A DNA stretch of 64,000 nt from Bacteroidota bacterium (GCA_016191555.1 JACPVX010000037.1:1-64000), one strand, 5' to 3'; shown: positions 1-9,664, counted from the stretch's first letter. Numbers and translations: made by a program. The notes: generated by a model from the letters alone, not told the origin.

Positions 1-1704
1 AAAGGACAAATCGTAAGAGAGATTGATGCCCTGGGCGGATATTCAGGAATTGTGTCCGACAAATCAATGATTCAGTTTCGAATGCTGAATCTTTCCAAAG
101 GTCCTGCTATGTGGAGCCCACGCACTCAAAACGACCGCATGTTGTTTGCCGAAGAATGGAGACTGGCACTAGAATCAATGCCTAATGTAGATTTCTGGCA
201 AGAGATGGTGAGTGGACTATTGGTAAAAGACAAACGTGTAGTAGGTGTACGAACCGCCTTAGGTATTGAAGTGAAAGCTAAAGCGGTAGTATTAACCAAT
301 GGAACCTTCCTTAATGGAAAGATACACATCGGAGAAAAGAACTTTGGAGGAGGACGAACAGCAGAGAAGGCAGCCACAGGAATAACAGAACAACTAATTG
401 AATTGGGATTTGAGGCAGGTCGAATGAAAACAGGAACTCCACCTCGCATTGACGGCCGATCGCTCAACTATAATCTAATGGAGGAACAGAAAGGGGATGA
501 AGTTCCTGGCAAGTTCTCTTATACCGATACGAAGCCATTAGCACAGCAAAGAAGCTGTTGGATCACCTACACCAACGAGGCTGTCCATAAAGAACTAGAA
601 AAAGGGTTTGATCGCTCTCCCATGTTTCAGGGAAGGATTAAAGGTCTAGGCCCGAGATACTGCCCATCAATAGAAGATAAGATCAACCGATTTGCCGAAA
701 GAGACCGGCATCAGATATTCGTAGAACCTGAAGGATGGAAGACAATTGAAATCTATGTGAATGGATTTTCAACTTCCTTACCAGAAGACATTCAGTACAG
801 CGCGATTACTAAGATACCCGGATTTGAAAATGCCAAGATGTTCAGGCCAGGTTACGCCATTGAATACGATTACTTTCCACCTACCCAGCTAAAAATGAGC
901 TTGGAGACTCAACTTATTGACAATCTGTATTTTGCGGGTCAAATCAATGGCACTACTGGGTATGAGGAAGCGGCTTGTCAGGGATTGATGGCGGGAATCA
1001 ACGCGCACAACAAAGTGCATGAAAAAGAACCCTTGATTCTAAAAAGATCTGAAGCGTACATTGGTGTACTCATCGATGACCTGGTCAACAAAGGCACACA
1101 AGAGCCTTATCGCATGTTCACATCCCGTGCAGAGTACAGAATCTTGTTACGTCAAGACAATGCAGATCTCCGGTTAACCGAAATAGGTCATAAGCTTGGG
1201 CTGGCAACTGATGAACGTTTCCAAACTCTCCAAAAGAAAAAAGAAGCCATTGCTCAACTCACCAAAGAACTGAAAGCACTCAGGGTTGAGCCTGAAGTAG
1301 TGAACAATACACTGGCCGAATTAAGTACAGCCACCATCAGCGAAAAAATGCCGGCCGAGAATCTGCTGAAGCGACCACACATTGGCATGAATGAATTAAA
1401 AAAGATTGATCCAGAAATAGGGAAGGTGCTGGAAAAGTATGAGGAAGAAATTCTTCAGCAAGTAGAGATCATCACCAAGTATGAAAGCTACATTGACCGC
1501 GAACAAAAACTGGCAACAAAAATTGAAGGACTAGAAGATTACAAAATCCGCTCCGACTTTGACTATGATCGTGTAAAAGCGCTTTCATCAGAAGCCAGAG
1601 AAAAGCTGAAGAAAATAAAACCAGAAACAATCGGTCAACTATCACGCATCAGCGGTGTATCGCCAGCTGACGTATCCGTATTGACTGTCTATATGGGAAA
1701 GTAA
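1..1704 (+). CDS. mnmG: MnmG (GidA), tRNA uridine-5-carboxymethylaminomethyl modification enzyme, 5' partial
   Basis: FAD-dependent subunit that, with MnmE, installs the cmnm5/cmo-type modification on wobble uridine 34 of several tRNAs in the cytoplasm. The reading frame is open from base 1, so the gene begins left of the window; 567 residues are visible and roughly 55 N-terminal residues, including the FAD GxGxxG motif, are missing by comparison with the usual ~620. Visible landmarks are GQIVREIDALGG near the edge, SKGPA, GTFLNGKIHIGE, CPSIEDKI and, in the C-terminal part, TSRAEYRILLRQDNADLRL, all typical of the family. The internal GTG at base 52 is not the start. Its stop overlaps the ATG of the next gene (TAATG), so the two are co-transcribed. 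mnmG commonly sits beside oriC, relevant to the gap at 4199-4451. Confidence 0.97.
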   Translation, partial: KGQIVREIDALGGYSGIVSDKSMIQFRMLNLSKGPAMWSPRTQNDRMLFAEEWRLALESMPNVDFWQEMVSGLLVKDKRVVGVRTALGIEVKAKAVVLTNGTFLNGKIHIGEKNFGGGRTAEKAATGITEQLIELGFEAGRMKTGTPPRIDGRSLNYNLMEEQKGDEVPGKFSYTDTKPLAQQRSCWITYTNEAVHKELEKGFDRSPMFQGRIKGLGPRYCPSIEDKINRFAERDRHQIFVEPEGWKTIEIYVNGFSTSLPEDIQYSAITKIPGFENAKMFRPGYAIEYDYFPPTQLKMSLETQLIDNLYFAGQINGTTGYEEAACQGLMAGINAHNKVHEKEPLILKRSEAYIGVLIDDLVNKGTQEPYRMFTSRAEYRILLRQDNADLRLTEIGHKLGLATDERFQTLQKKKEAIAQLTKELKALRVEPEVVNNTLAELSTATISEKMPAENLLKRPHIGMNELKKIDPEIGKVLEKYEEEILQQVEIITKYESYIDREQKLATKIEGLEDYKIRSDFDYDRVKALSSEAREKLKKIKPETIGQLSRISGVSPADVSVLTVYMGK

Positions 1705-2591
1705 TGAACTTGGAAACTCTCGCACGCTGTCCGCTCTGCCAATCATCTGAATTTACGAATGTGCTTTTGGCCGCAGACTATACCACAACACAAGAAACGT
1801 TTCAGATTCAAAAATGTGTGAACTGCCAATTTGTGTTCACCAACCCGCGACCAGCAGCAAGTGCCATCGGAAAATATTATCAGTCGGATAGCTACATCTC
1901 GCACACAGATGGAGGGAAAGGAATTCTGGATCGGATTTATCTGATGGCAAGAAATTTTACACTGCGGTGGAAAGAACAATTAATTTTTAAACAACAATCA
2001 ACCGGTGAATTGTTAGATGTCGGCTGCGGTACCGGTGAATTCATTAGCCATATGAAAACGGCTGGCTGGCAAGTGACAGGAATGGAACCCACTGAAATTG
2101 CCCGAGAAAAAGCATCCCAAAAAGTAAAAGAGAAAATTTATTCTGACCTAAGTGAAATCCATCAGACATTTGATGTGATCACACTTTGGCATGTACTCGA
2201 ACATGTTCACCAGTTAAATGAAACTGTTGCAAAAATAAAATCGCTGCTCAAGGAGAATGGCACAATTTTTATTGCAGTACCTAATCATGAATCTCCCGAT
2301 GCTAAATTGTATGAACAATATTGGGCAGCTTATGATGTGCCTCGGCATTTGTGGCACTTTTCAAAAACCACCATGCAGCAATTAACGAATCAGCATGGAA
2401 TGAAAATAAAACAAGTCGTACCCATGAAACTAGACGCCTACTACGTCAGTCTCTTAAGCGAGAAGTACAGGCATCCGCAACAGAGTAGCATTACCTCCAT
2501 GATAAAAGCAACACTTCAGGGATTTCAATCGAACCGGAGAGCATCGAAAGAAATAAATCACTCGAGTCTTATTTATATAATTAAGAAATGA
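1704..2591 (+). CDS. Class I SAM-dependent methyltransferase with N-terminal zinc-ribbon-like segment
   Basis: 295-aa predicted S-adenosylmethionine-dependent methyltransferase of the Methyltransf_23/UbiG-like type; substrate unknown. The N-terminal 45 residues carry two CxxC pairs (CPLC near residue 9 and CVNC near 38) followed by FTNPRP, a zinc-ribbon arrangement common in Bacteroidota members of this family. Motif I, LLDVGCGTGEF, is near residue 105, and the post-I segment WHVLEHV near 160. It overlaps the mnmG stop by one base and its own end overlaps the next start by four bases, so it belongs to the mnmG operon. Being beside a tRNA-modifying enzyme is compatible with an RNA substrate, but that is only an inference from position. 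Confidence 0.85.
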   Translation: MNLETLARCPLCQSSEFTNVLLAADYTTTQETFQIQKCVNCQFVFTNPRPAASAIGKYYQSDSYISHTDGGKGILDRIYLMARNFTLRWKEQLIFKQQSTGELLDVGCGTGEFISHMKTAGWQVTGMEPTEIAREKASQKVKEKIYSDLSEIHQTFDVITLWHVLEHVHQLNETVAKIKSLLKENGTIFIAVPNHESPDAKLYEQYWAAYDVPRHLWHFSKTTMQQLTNQHGMKIKQVVPMKLDAYYVSLLSEKYRHPQQSSITSMIKATLQGFQSNRRASKEINHSSLIYIIKK

Positions 2592-4198
2592 AATACTTCT
2601 GGGCGGCTCTTATTCTGATTACTTTTTCACACTGTGCAAATCAGACATCACCTGGTGGTGGGCCTCAAGACAAGAAGCCGCCAGAATTAGTCTCCTCCAA
2701 TCCTACCAACAATCAAAAAAACTTTACGGGAAAAAACATAGAACTGGTATTTGACGAGTACGTAAAACTAAAAGCACCCGATGAAGAAGTACTGATCAGT
2801 CCATCGATCGGAAAAGAAATAAAGTACACAGCGAAGAAGAATAAAGTCATCATTAGCACCAAGGCAACTTGGAAAGAAAATACCACTTATAGTATTGCCT
2901 TTCGGGAATCTATTCAAGACATTACTGAGAGCAACCCAGCCAACAACTTACGGTTAGCTTTCAGTACCGGACCAACAATTGACTCACTACAAATTAATGG
3001 AAGAGTAACCGAACTCTTCAAAGAAGAAGCTCCCGATAAAATTACAATTGCCCTCTACTCGTCAGATACATTCAACATTTTTAAACACACGCCAACCTAT
3101 TTCACGAGGGCAGGTAAGACGGGAAAATTCTCAATCCAAAATCTCAAACCAGGAGGCTATTATATATATGCCTTTGATGACAAGAACAAAAATCTGATAG
3201 TAGAAAGTAAATCTGAACGATTCGGTTTTAAAAAAGACAAGATCGAAATTCCAAGCAAAGACAGTCTACGCATAGAACTAATGAAAGTAGATGCAAGGCC
3301 TATCAAAGTCACCAGCTTTCGATCGTCAGAAAAAGTAGCTACACTTCGATTGAATAAAGCTGTGACTAGGATAAAAGTAAATCCATATCTACGAAACGAC
3401 TTCATTTACTATTTCGGCACAAAACAGGACGAAGTCATTTTCAGAAACCTAAAAGAAGAAAAGTCGCGAGATTCAATACAACTTGATATTACACTCACCG
3501 ATAGCTTAGACATTCAAAAGGACACTTCTGTCTACTTGAAGTTCAACAATTCTAGAATGTCGAAAGAAAAATTTTCAACCAGTTACGGTTCGCTTCAATT
3601 TGATCAAGAGCAGAAATCTATTTCCCAAACCATTCGATTCAATAAACTCCTATCATCGATCAATTATGATAGCGTTTTCATTCAGGTAGACACGACAACC
3701 TTCCAACCAATTAATAATCAGCACATTACATTTGATACACTCAATCTAACGCTCCACTTATCAACAACTATAGAAAAAGCCCTAGCGGCCACACCACCTA
3801 TTTTAGTATATGGAGTAGGTAGCTTTATATCGATAGAACAAGACTCCTCTAAATCTAAAACAGAAACTGTCCGCATCCTCAAACCTGACCAGGTCGGTTC
3901 GTTAGCAATTAAAGTAGAAACGAAAGAACCGTACTTTTTTATAGAGCTCATCAACAGAGCTAGCAAGGTTGTCTACAAGCTTAACAACATCAAGGAATTC
4001 ACTTTTAAGAATCTTGAACCGGGAGATTATAAACTTAGAATAACGATTGACCCGAATAACAACCACAAATGGGACATCGGTAACTACATCATTCGTAGCG
4101 AGCCAGAACGAATTATATTATTTAAAACATTTGACGGGAAAACCGTAACCCCGGTAAGAGCGAATTGGGAAGTTGGACCGTTGACAATTAAGTTCTAA
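2588..4198 (+). CDS. Ig-like domain (Big_5) lipoprotein of unknown function
   Basis: 536-aa exported protein. The N-terminus is a lipoprotein signal peptide with a lipobox ending at Cys16 (ITFSHC), so it should be anchored to a membrane and, in this phylum, probably exposed on the outer membrane. A segment beginning PPELVSSNPTNNQKNF near residue 31 matches the Bacteroidota Ig-like (Big_5) domain, followed by FDEYVKL and a run of beta-rich sequence. A C-terminal region (NLEPGDYKLRITID) looks like a second carboxypeptidase-regulatory/Ig-like fold. The start overlaps the upstream methyltransferase stop by four bases. The gene is Lys/Glu/Thr rich. Members are conserved in Cytophagales next to mnmG, to my recollection, but no function is established. 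Confidence 0.8.
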   Translation: MKYFWAALILITFSHCANQTSPGGGPQDKKPPELVSSNPTNNQKNFTGKNIELVFDEYVKLKAPDEEVLISPSIGKEIKYTAKKNKVIISTKATWKENTTYSIAFRESIQDITESNPANNLRLAFSTGPTIDSLQINGRVTELFKEEAPDKITIALYSSDTFNIFKHTPTYFTRAGKTGKFSIQNLKPGGYYIYAFDDKNKNLIVESKSERFGFKKDKIEIPSKDSLRIELMKVDARPIKVTSFRSSEKVATLRLNKAVTRIKVNPYLRNDFIYYFGTKQDEVIFRNLKEEKSRDSIQLDITLTDSLDIQKDTSVYLKFNNSRMSKEKFSTSYGSLQFDQEQKSISQTIRFNKLLSSINYDSVFIQVDTTTFQPINNQHITFDTLNLTLHLSTTIEKALAATPPILVYGVGSFISIEQDSSKSKTETVRILKPDQVGSLAIKVETKEPYFFIELINRASKVVYKLNNIKEFTFKNLEPGDYKLRITIDPNNNHKWDIGNYIIRSEPERIILFKTFDGKTVTPVRANWEVGPLTIKF

Positions 4199-4451
4199 AA
4201 CGTGAATACAGTTTGTGGATAAACTATAATCTATTCACAAAATTAAATCCAACACAAAAGACAAATCCAAACATGTGGATAAACATCGATCAAACCACAA
4301 AGCAAACTCACAAGTTACCGTGTGTAATAAGTTATACACAATTCACAAAATAAGATTACCTTATACACTCCAGCTGTCAAAAAGTGATAATTAACCTTAA
4401 AGAATTCCATAAGTTATATACAAAGCCTCGATACAAAGGAGTTATCCACAA
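4199..4451. other. Candidate chromosomal replication origin (oriC) with DnaA-box cluster
   Basis: AT-rich 253-base gap holding three perfect DnaA boxes: TGTGGATAA at 4214-4222 and 4274-4282 (reverse orientation) and TTATCCACA at 4442-4450 (forward). One-mismatch boxes are TTATACACA at 4332-4340, and looser forms TTATACACT at 4361-4369 and TTATATACA at 4414-4422. A perfect 9-mer on either strand is expected about once per 131 kb at random, so three in 240 bases is far above chance. mnmG lies in the operon just upstream. Plus-strand composition changes from C-rich on the left to G-rich on the right although genes on both sides are plus-strand. Assignment as oriC is inference; a DnaA-regulated promoter is the main alternative. 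Confidence 0.7.
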
Positions 4452-6410
4452 ATGAACACGACTAACTACTACCAATTATATTTTAAAAAAATTTTTTGTA
4501 ATACAATACTAGTATTCATTTGTGCACAGCTTTTTGCGCAAAATCAACAAGAGATACAAATCGCCAACGAATATTTAAATAAGGGCGAAAAGAATAAAGC
4601 GCTAACGGCCTATCAGGCACTTGCCAAAGATTTTCAGAACATTCCGGTTATCCACAACAATTATCTCAACCTGATGCTCGATATGAGTCAGTTTAAGCAG
4701 GCGGAAGACTATGTGGAAAAAATTATTAAAAAAGACGATCGCATTACCTATCGTCTTGACTTGGGCGTGGTGTATGTGCGTGCCGGTGATTTAGCCAAAG
4801 CCGACAAATACCTGAAAAGCATTATAAAAATTCAAATCGAGGATGTTTATAAATCGAAAATTATCGCGGATTACTTAGCCTCGAAAAATTTGGTAGACTA
4901 TGCTGTCTACAGTTTGCAACAAGCCCGAACTGTTACCAACAGCCCAGCTCTTTTTGCGCTTGAGCTCGCCAACTTATATAGAATTCAAGGCAAGCGCACA
5001 GAGATGGTGAATGAGTATCTCGATTATGTAACACAGACTCCCGCGAACAGCGCCTACATAAAAAATTTGATGCAGCTTCTGATTACCAAGCCGGAAGAGC
5101 TGCAGAGCCTCGAACAAATCTTGCTCGAACGAGTGCAGCAGTATCAGCAATCTGAAATTTATGCTGACCTGATTATTTGGGTAAACCTGCAGCAAAAAAA
5201 TTTCTACGGAGCGTTTATCCAGTCTAGGGCCTACGATAAGCGTTTTCGTAAAGAAAATTCGAAAACACTAGAAATCGCCCAAATTGCTCTCAATAATAAA
5301 GACTACAACAATGCCGATAAAGCGTTTTCGTATGTCATCAAGGAATTTGCCAATACCGAAAATTATTTGCCGGCTCAACTAGGCCTCATCCGCACGCGCG
5401 AAGCAAAGGTGAAAAAGTCGTATCCTGTCAATAAGGATTCTGTTCGTTACCTCATTTCGGAATATGACAAGTTTTGTTCGCGTTATCCGGAAAACGCAAA
5501 CGCCTTCGAAGCAAGGTTAAACCAATCTTTGCTCAAGGGTTATTACCTGAACGAACTCGACTCAGCGGTAAAGGATATTTCCAAACTCATTGCCAATCCG
5601 AAAGTATCGATGCTCCTAAAAAATCAGGCGAAAATGGAGTTAGGTGATGTGTACCTGTTGAAAGAAGAACCATGGGAAGCGACACTCCTCTATTCGCAAG
5701 TAGAAAAATCTCAGCGCGAAACGCCTCTCGGTTATGATGCCAAATTGCGCAATGCCAAACTCTCTTATTATAAAGGAGATTTCAAATTGGCGCAAGAGCA
5801 TTTAGATATTTTGAAGCAAGCTACTACCCGTGAGATTGCCAATGACGCCATGGACCTCAGTATGCGCATCAAAGAAAACACCACGTTCGATACCACAGGC
5901 CTTTCATTGAAACAATTTGCGCACATCGAATTGTTGATATATCAAAATAAAATGGATGTTGCTCAAAAGCAGCTTCAAAATTTTGAAAATGGAAAAGTGC
6001 TCGTGAAGCAAGCCGAAGCATTTTTATATGGCTTGATCGATGTGAATACGTTGGTAGAAACAGAAGGTGAATATATCTGGGTGACTCTGCCGCCAGGCAG
6101 AATCAACAAGGAAATTATGGACGACTATTTTTGGCTGCAAGCCAACTTAAACTTGAAACAAGGAAAATTTCAGGAGTCTATATCATTTTTAGAGAAAATC
6201 ATGACGCAGTTTCCGGATGATGTATATGCCGATGATGCCTTTTTTATGCAGGGCGATATCTATGAAACACAGTTGGGTAATAAAGAAAAGGCTAAAGAAA
6301 TTTTCCGTGAGTTTCTCAACAAATTTCCCGGAAGCGTATATGCAGCCGAAGCCCGTAAGCGCTTCCGCTCCTTGCGCGGTGATTTTGCCGAAGAAAAAAT
6401 TGTGAACTAA
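4452..6410 (+). CDS. Tetratricopeptide-repeat periplasmic protein
   Basis: 652-aa exported protein. A basic N-terminus followed by the hydrophobic run FCNTILVFICAQLFA ending AQ near residue 29 is a signal peptide. The rest is helical and organised as repeated TPR units, recognisable at about residues 38-70 (IANEYLNKGEKNKALTAY), 105-140, 285-330, 455-500 and 590-640 (FMQGDIYETQLGNKEKAKEIF). It is probably a scaffold in the periplasm or at the outer membrane, since no enzymatic motif is visible. The ATG follows the last DnaA box by one base, so transcription of this gene must cross or start within the candidate origin. Partners cannot be inferred from the sequence. Confidence 0.85.
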   Translation: MNTTNYYQLYFKKIFCNTILVFICAQLFAQNQQEIQIANEYLNKGEKNKALTAYQALAKDFQNIPVIHNNYLNLMLDMSQFKQAEDYVEKIIKKDDRITYRLDLGVVYVRAGDLAKADKYLKSIIKIQIEDVYKSKIIADYLASKNLVDYAVYSLQQARTVTNSPALFALELANLYRIQGKRTEMVNEYLDYVTQTPANSAYIKNLMQLLITKPEELQSLEQILLERVQQYQQSEIYADLIIWVNLQQKNFYGAFIQSRAYDKRFRKENSKTLEIAQIALNNKDYNNADKAFSYVIKEFANTENYLPAQLGLIRTREAKVKKSYPVNKDSVRYLISEYDKFCSRYPENANAFEARLNQSLLKGYYLNELDSAVKDISKLIANPKVSMLLKNQAKMELGDVYLLKEEPWEATLLYSQVEKSQRETPLGYDAKLRNAKLSYYKGDFKLAQEHLDILKQATTREIANDAMDLSMRIKENTTFDTTGLSLKQFAHIELLIYQNKMDVAQKQLQNFENGKVLVKQAEAFLYGLIDVNTLVETEGEYIWVTLPPGRINKEIMDDYFWLQANLNLKQGKFQESISFLEKIMTQFPDDVYADDAFFMQGDIYETQLGNKEKAKEIFREFLNKFPGSVYAAEARKRFRSLRGDFAEEKIVN

Positions 6411-6421
6411 GAATCCGATTA

Positions 6422-6568
6422 TCAATTTCCGATCTCATTATCGGACAATTTTATCCGTAGACGATCAATATCTCCTTTTAGAGCTAGCTCATCAGCTTCA
6501 TTAAGCAGGGTTTTTACTTTGGTACTGTAATTGCAAAGCCTTTGGGTCGACCAATTCAAAAACACCAC
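6422..6568 (-). CDS. Possible small ORF or gene remnant (48 aa)
   Basis: A minus-strand frame from a GTG at 6568 to a stop at 6422-6424, preceded immediately by an in-frame stop. The second half encodes an amphipathic, charged helix (LLNEADELALKGDIDRL) of ordinary protein composition, while the first half is unremarkable. It fills the gap between the TPR gene and the permease and is divergent from the latter. No ribosome-binding site is obvious and I recognise no family. It may be the surviving tail of an older gene, or chance. Confidence 0.2.
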   Translation of the reverse strand: MVFLNWSTQRLCNYSTKVKTLLNEADELALKGDIDRLRIKLSDNEIGN

Positions 6569-6570
6569 CT

Positions 6571-8949
6571 ATGATCAAAAGCTACTTGCTCGTGGCCCTG
6601 CGGACTTTGCGAAGAAACAAACTGCACGCTTCCATTAATATCATCGGCCTCGCTATCGGCATGGCTTGTTGCATCCTCATTACCTTGTTTGTGCAGTTTG
6701 AATTAAGCTACGATCGCCAAAACAAAAATGCGGATCGCATCTACCGCATGGCCATCAATCTCGAAGCCAACAACTGGGCGATATCGGCTTTTCCGATTGG
6801 CAGTTTATTGAAAGATAAATTTCCCGAGGTCGAAAATTTTACGCGCATCAAACCGGCAGAAATTTTTGTATTGAATGCTGCCAACGAAATCAAGAACAAA
6901 GAGCGCGTGTTTTTTGCGGACTCATCTGTATTTGATGTGCTCGATATTCAACTCGAAAAAGGAAATCCATTAACAGCACTGGCGGAAATCAATTCGATGG
7001 TCCTTACCAAGGAAAAAGCGAAAGCATACTTTGGCGAAGAAGACCCTATTGGCAAAACACTCACGCTTCTGAATGACAAAGTGGAATATCGGATTACCGG
7101 AGTTTTCAAACCACTTCCCTCTGCATCGCATGTGCACATGGATATGATGGTGTCGTCTGACAATTTTGGACCGATGGAACCCAACTCACCGCAAGGATGG
7201 AATTATCTCACGAATCATTACACCTATCTGGTATTACCAGCCGGCATTGACCATGTGGCTTTCGGAAAAAAGATTTCCGAGTTCATGGATAAATATCAAG
7301 AGCTGACACCGGAGCAGCCTCGCAATCAAATCTTGTTACAACCCATCACCTCTATTCATTTGCACTCTAACCGCGGTCTGGAAGTGGAGGCCAATGGAAA
7401 TGTGAATACCGTTTACATTATGTCGGCCGTGGCTTTTTTTATTTTGATTATAGCCTGCATCAACTTTATGAATCTTACCACCGCTCAATCGTTGAAGCGC
7501 GCACGCGAAGTGGGCATCCGCAAAGTGGTGGGTAGTCGCAAGGCGCAGTTGGTGTTTCAGTTTTTAAGCGAATCGGTGGTGATTAGTTTTATCGCATTGC
7601 TGCTCTCAGCGGCCGTGTTGATTTTGATATTACCTCAATTTAATACCCTTAGCGGAAAAAACTTGGTTATAAATCCGCTTGAAAATGGTTTAGTGATTTT
7701 AATTTTTGTAGCGATCACTTTTTTTGTCGGAGTAGTGGCTGGTACTTATCCAGCCTTTTTCCTTTCCGCTTTTAAACCTACGGATGTGCTCAAAGGAAAC
7801 TTTGTAAGTAATCTCAAAGGCCAACTGCTCCGTAAAGGATTAGTTGTCTTTCAATTTGCCATTGCCTTCGTGATTATGGTGGGAACCTACATTATTTACG
7901 CACAGCTCGATTTCATGTTAAATAAAAATATGGGCTTCGATCGTGAGCAAACTGTGGTGTTGACGATGCCTCGCGACAGCGTGGGCGATGAGTCTGTAAA
8001 AAATGAAATGAAACGCTTGGCCGGAGTGGAGGCCGTTACTCGCTTTGGCGAAATACCCGGAAAGATGGTGCGCACCAGCGGTTTCTGGTTTGAAGGAGCC
8101 AAAGACAACAAAGCGGAAAACATGTATCACTTCAGTGGCGATGTAGACTTGCTGCAAACCTTAAATATGAAAATGAAAACGGGCGAATACTTTCGTCCAG
8201 ATACGAAGCAGTTTTATAAAGAGTTTGTCTTGAATGAAACAGCGGTGAAACATTTGGGCTGGACTAATGAAAACGCCATCGGTAAACTTATTGACTTTGG
8301 CGAGCGTGGAAAGGATCCTGGTAAGGTGATTGGTGTGATGGAGGACTTTCACTTTAAACACTTGCATGATAAGATCGATCCGCTAGTGATGTTTTTGCAA
8401 CCAGAATACGAAGGTCAGTTTATGGCGGTGAAGGTGAAGTCGAATAACATCAAAGAAATGATAGCGCAGATCGAACAGACGTGGAAAAGAATTTTGCCGC
8501 AGTATGAATTTGAATATCAGTTTCTGGACGAAACGTTCGACAAACTTTTTGATCAGGAAAAACGACTCGGTCAATTGTTCGGCATTTTTTCCGGCCTCGC
8601 CATTTTTGTTTCGTGCCTCGGATTATTTGGCTTGGCCTCCTTCACCATGGAGCAAAATAAAAAGTCGGTAGCGGTGCGCAAGGTGATGGGAGCAACCGTG
8701 AGCAACATTGTGATGATGATGTCCAAAGATTTTTTGCGCTTGGTGATAATAGGTTTGCTAATCGCGGCACCGGTCGCCTATTATTTTATGATGAAGTGGC
8801 TGGACGGTTTTGCTTATAATGTCGGCTTTACCTGGATCGTTTATCTATATGCCGCATTTGCCGGCTTGTTTGTAGCATTCGCGACCGTGAGCTATCACTC
8901 TCTGAAAGCAGCAACGTCAAATCCGGTAAATGCATTGAAAGATCAGTAA
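6571..8949 (+). CDS. ABC transporter permease, MacB/FtsX type
   Basis: 792-aa inner-membrane permease of the FtsX/MacB superfamily in the long Bacteroidota form. It has an N-terminal membrane segment (INIIGLAIGMACCILITLFV, about 23-42), a large periplasmic MacB-like core domain, three helices around residues 285-440 with the family motif KRAREVGIRKVVGS, a second periplasmic domain, and a second FtsX block at the C-terminus including KKSVAVRKVMGA near 705. It therefore contains two tandem FtsX units. Such permeases work with a LolD/MacB-type ATPase in mechanotransmission or export of antimicrobials or lipids, but no ATPase gene is adjacent. The convergent neighbour is a LytTR two-component system, 13 bases away, which often regulates such permeases in this phylum. 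Confidence 0.92.
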   Translation: MIKSYLLVALRTLRRNKLHASINIIGLAIGMACCILITLFVQFELSYDRQNKNADRIYRMAINLEANNWAISAFPIGSLLKDKFPEVENFTRIKPAEIFVLNAANEIKNKERVFFADSSVFDVLDIQLEKGNPLTALAEINSMVLTKEKAKAYFGEEDPIGKTLTLLNDKVEYRITGVFKPLPSASHVHMDMMVSSDNFGPMEPNSPQGWNYLTNHYTYLVLPAGIDHVAFGKKISEFMDKYQELTPEQPRNQILLQPITSIHLHSNRGLEVEANGNVNTVYIMSAVAFFILIIACINFMNLTTAQSLKRAREVGIRKVVGSRKAQLVFQFLSESVVISFIALLLSAAVLILILPQFNTLSGKNLVINPLENGLVILIFVAITFFVGVVAGTYPAFFLSAFKPTDVLKGNFVSNLKGQLLRKGLVVFQFAIAFVIMVGTYIIYAQLDFMLNKNMGFDREQTVVLTMPRDSVGDESVKNEMKRLAGVEAVTRFGEIPGKMVRTSGFWFEGAKDNKAENMYHFSGDVDLLQTLNMKMKTGEYFRPDTKQFYKEFVLNETAVKHLGWTNENAIGKLIDFGERGKDPGKVIGVMEDFHFKHLHDKIDPLVMFLQPEYEGQFMAVKVKSNNIKEMIAQIEQTWKRILPQYEFEYQFLDETFDKLFDQEKRLGQLFGIFSGLAIFVSCLGLFGLASFTMEQNKKSVAVRKVMGATVSNIVMMMSKDFLRLVIIGLLIAAPVAYYFMMKWLDGFAYNVGFTWIVYLYAAFAGLFVAFATVSYHSLKAATSNPVNALKDQ

Positions 8950-8962
8950 CGAAAGAGAGAAA

Positions 8963-9664
8963 TTAGGGTCGCTCTATTCGATCTAAAAAGCGCTTTTTAT
9001 ATGTAGCCCCAATCGGAAAGGACTCGCCACCAATGGAGACCTCTTCGTGACTGATGGATTGAATAGCATCTATACGCACAATAAATGAGTGGTGGATGCG
9101 CACAAAATCAGAGGGGAGATCTTTTTCTAAATCTTTCAGCGAAAGCAAACTCATCACTTTCATGTTTCCGGTCACAAACGTGACATACTCACGTGAGCCC
9201 TTTATATAGAGCACCGATTTCAAATCTACTTTCACCAGCTTATAGCCATCTTTCACGAATAGAAAATCACGCTCGGCATGTTTTTCTTTTTCAGGTTGGC
9301 TGACTGCTGAAGCAAGACGCTCCGTAACTTTATTGACAGCTTTTAAAAAGCGATTGAAGTCGAACGGCTTCAGTAAGTAATCCACCGCATCCAACTCGAA
9401 TCCGTCCAAAGCATATTCCGCGAAAGCGGTAGTAAAAATTACCATGGGAGGATGCGCAGTACTTTTCAGAAAATCAATGCCGGTTAAATCGGGCATTTGA
9501 ATATCCAAAAACAAAACATCTACCTTTTGTTTGCTTAAAATACTGCGAGCAGAAAGAGCATCCGCTGCGGATCCCACCAAACTAAGTTCAGGAAGTTTTT
9601 GAATGAACTCTTCCAACAGCTTGCGTGCGTAGGGCTCGTCATCAACAATCAGGCAGCGAATCAT
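8963..9664 (-). CDS. LytTR-family response regulator
   Basis: 233-aa cytoplasmic regulator. The receiver domain (1-120) has the acidic pair in CLIVDDEP, the phosphoacceptor Asp in VLFLDIQMPDLTGID near residue 55, the T in IFTTAF and the K in YLLKPF near 103. The C-terminal 100 residues form a LytTR DNA-binding domain, with DFVRIHHSFIVRID and GGESFPIGATYKKRF being typical. It overlaps the sensor kinase gene by four bases and is translated after it. Target genes are unknown; the adjacent FtsX-type permease is a candidate. Confidence 0.95.
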   Translation of the reverse strand: MIRCLIVDDEPYARKLLEEFIQKLPELSLVGSAADALSARSILSKQKVDVLFLDIQMPDLTGIDFLKSTAHPPMVIFTTAFAEYALDGFELDAVDYLLKPFDFNRFLKAVNKVTERLASAVSQPEKEKHAERDFLFVKDGYKLVKVDLKSVLYIKGSREYVTFVTGNMKVMSLLSLKDLEKDLPSDFVRIHHSFIVRIDAIQSISHEEVSIGGESFPIGATYKKRFLDRIERP

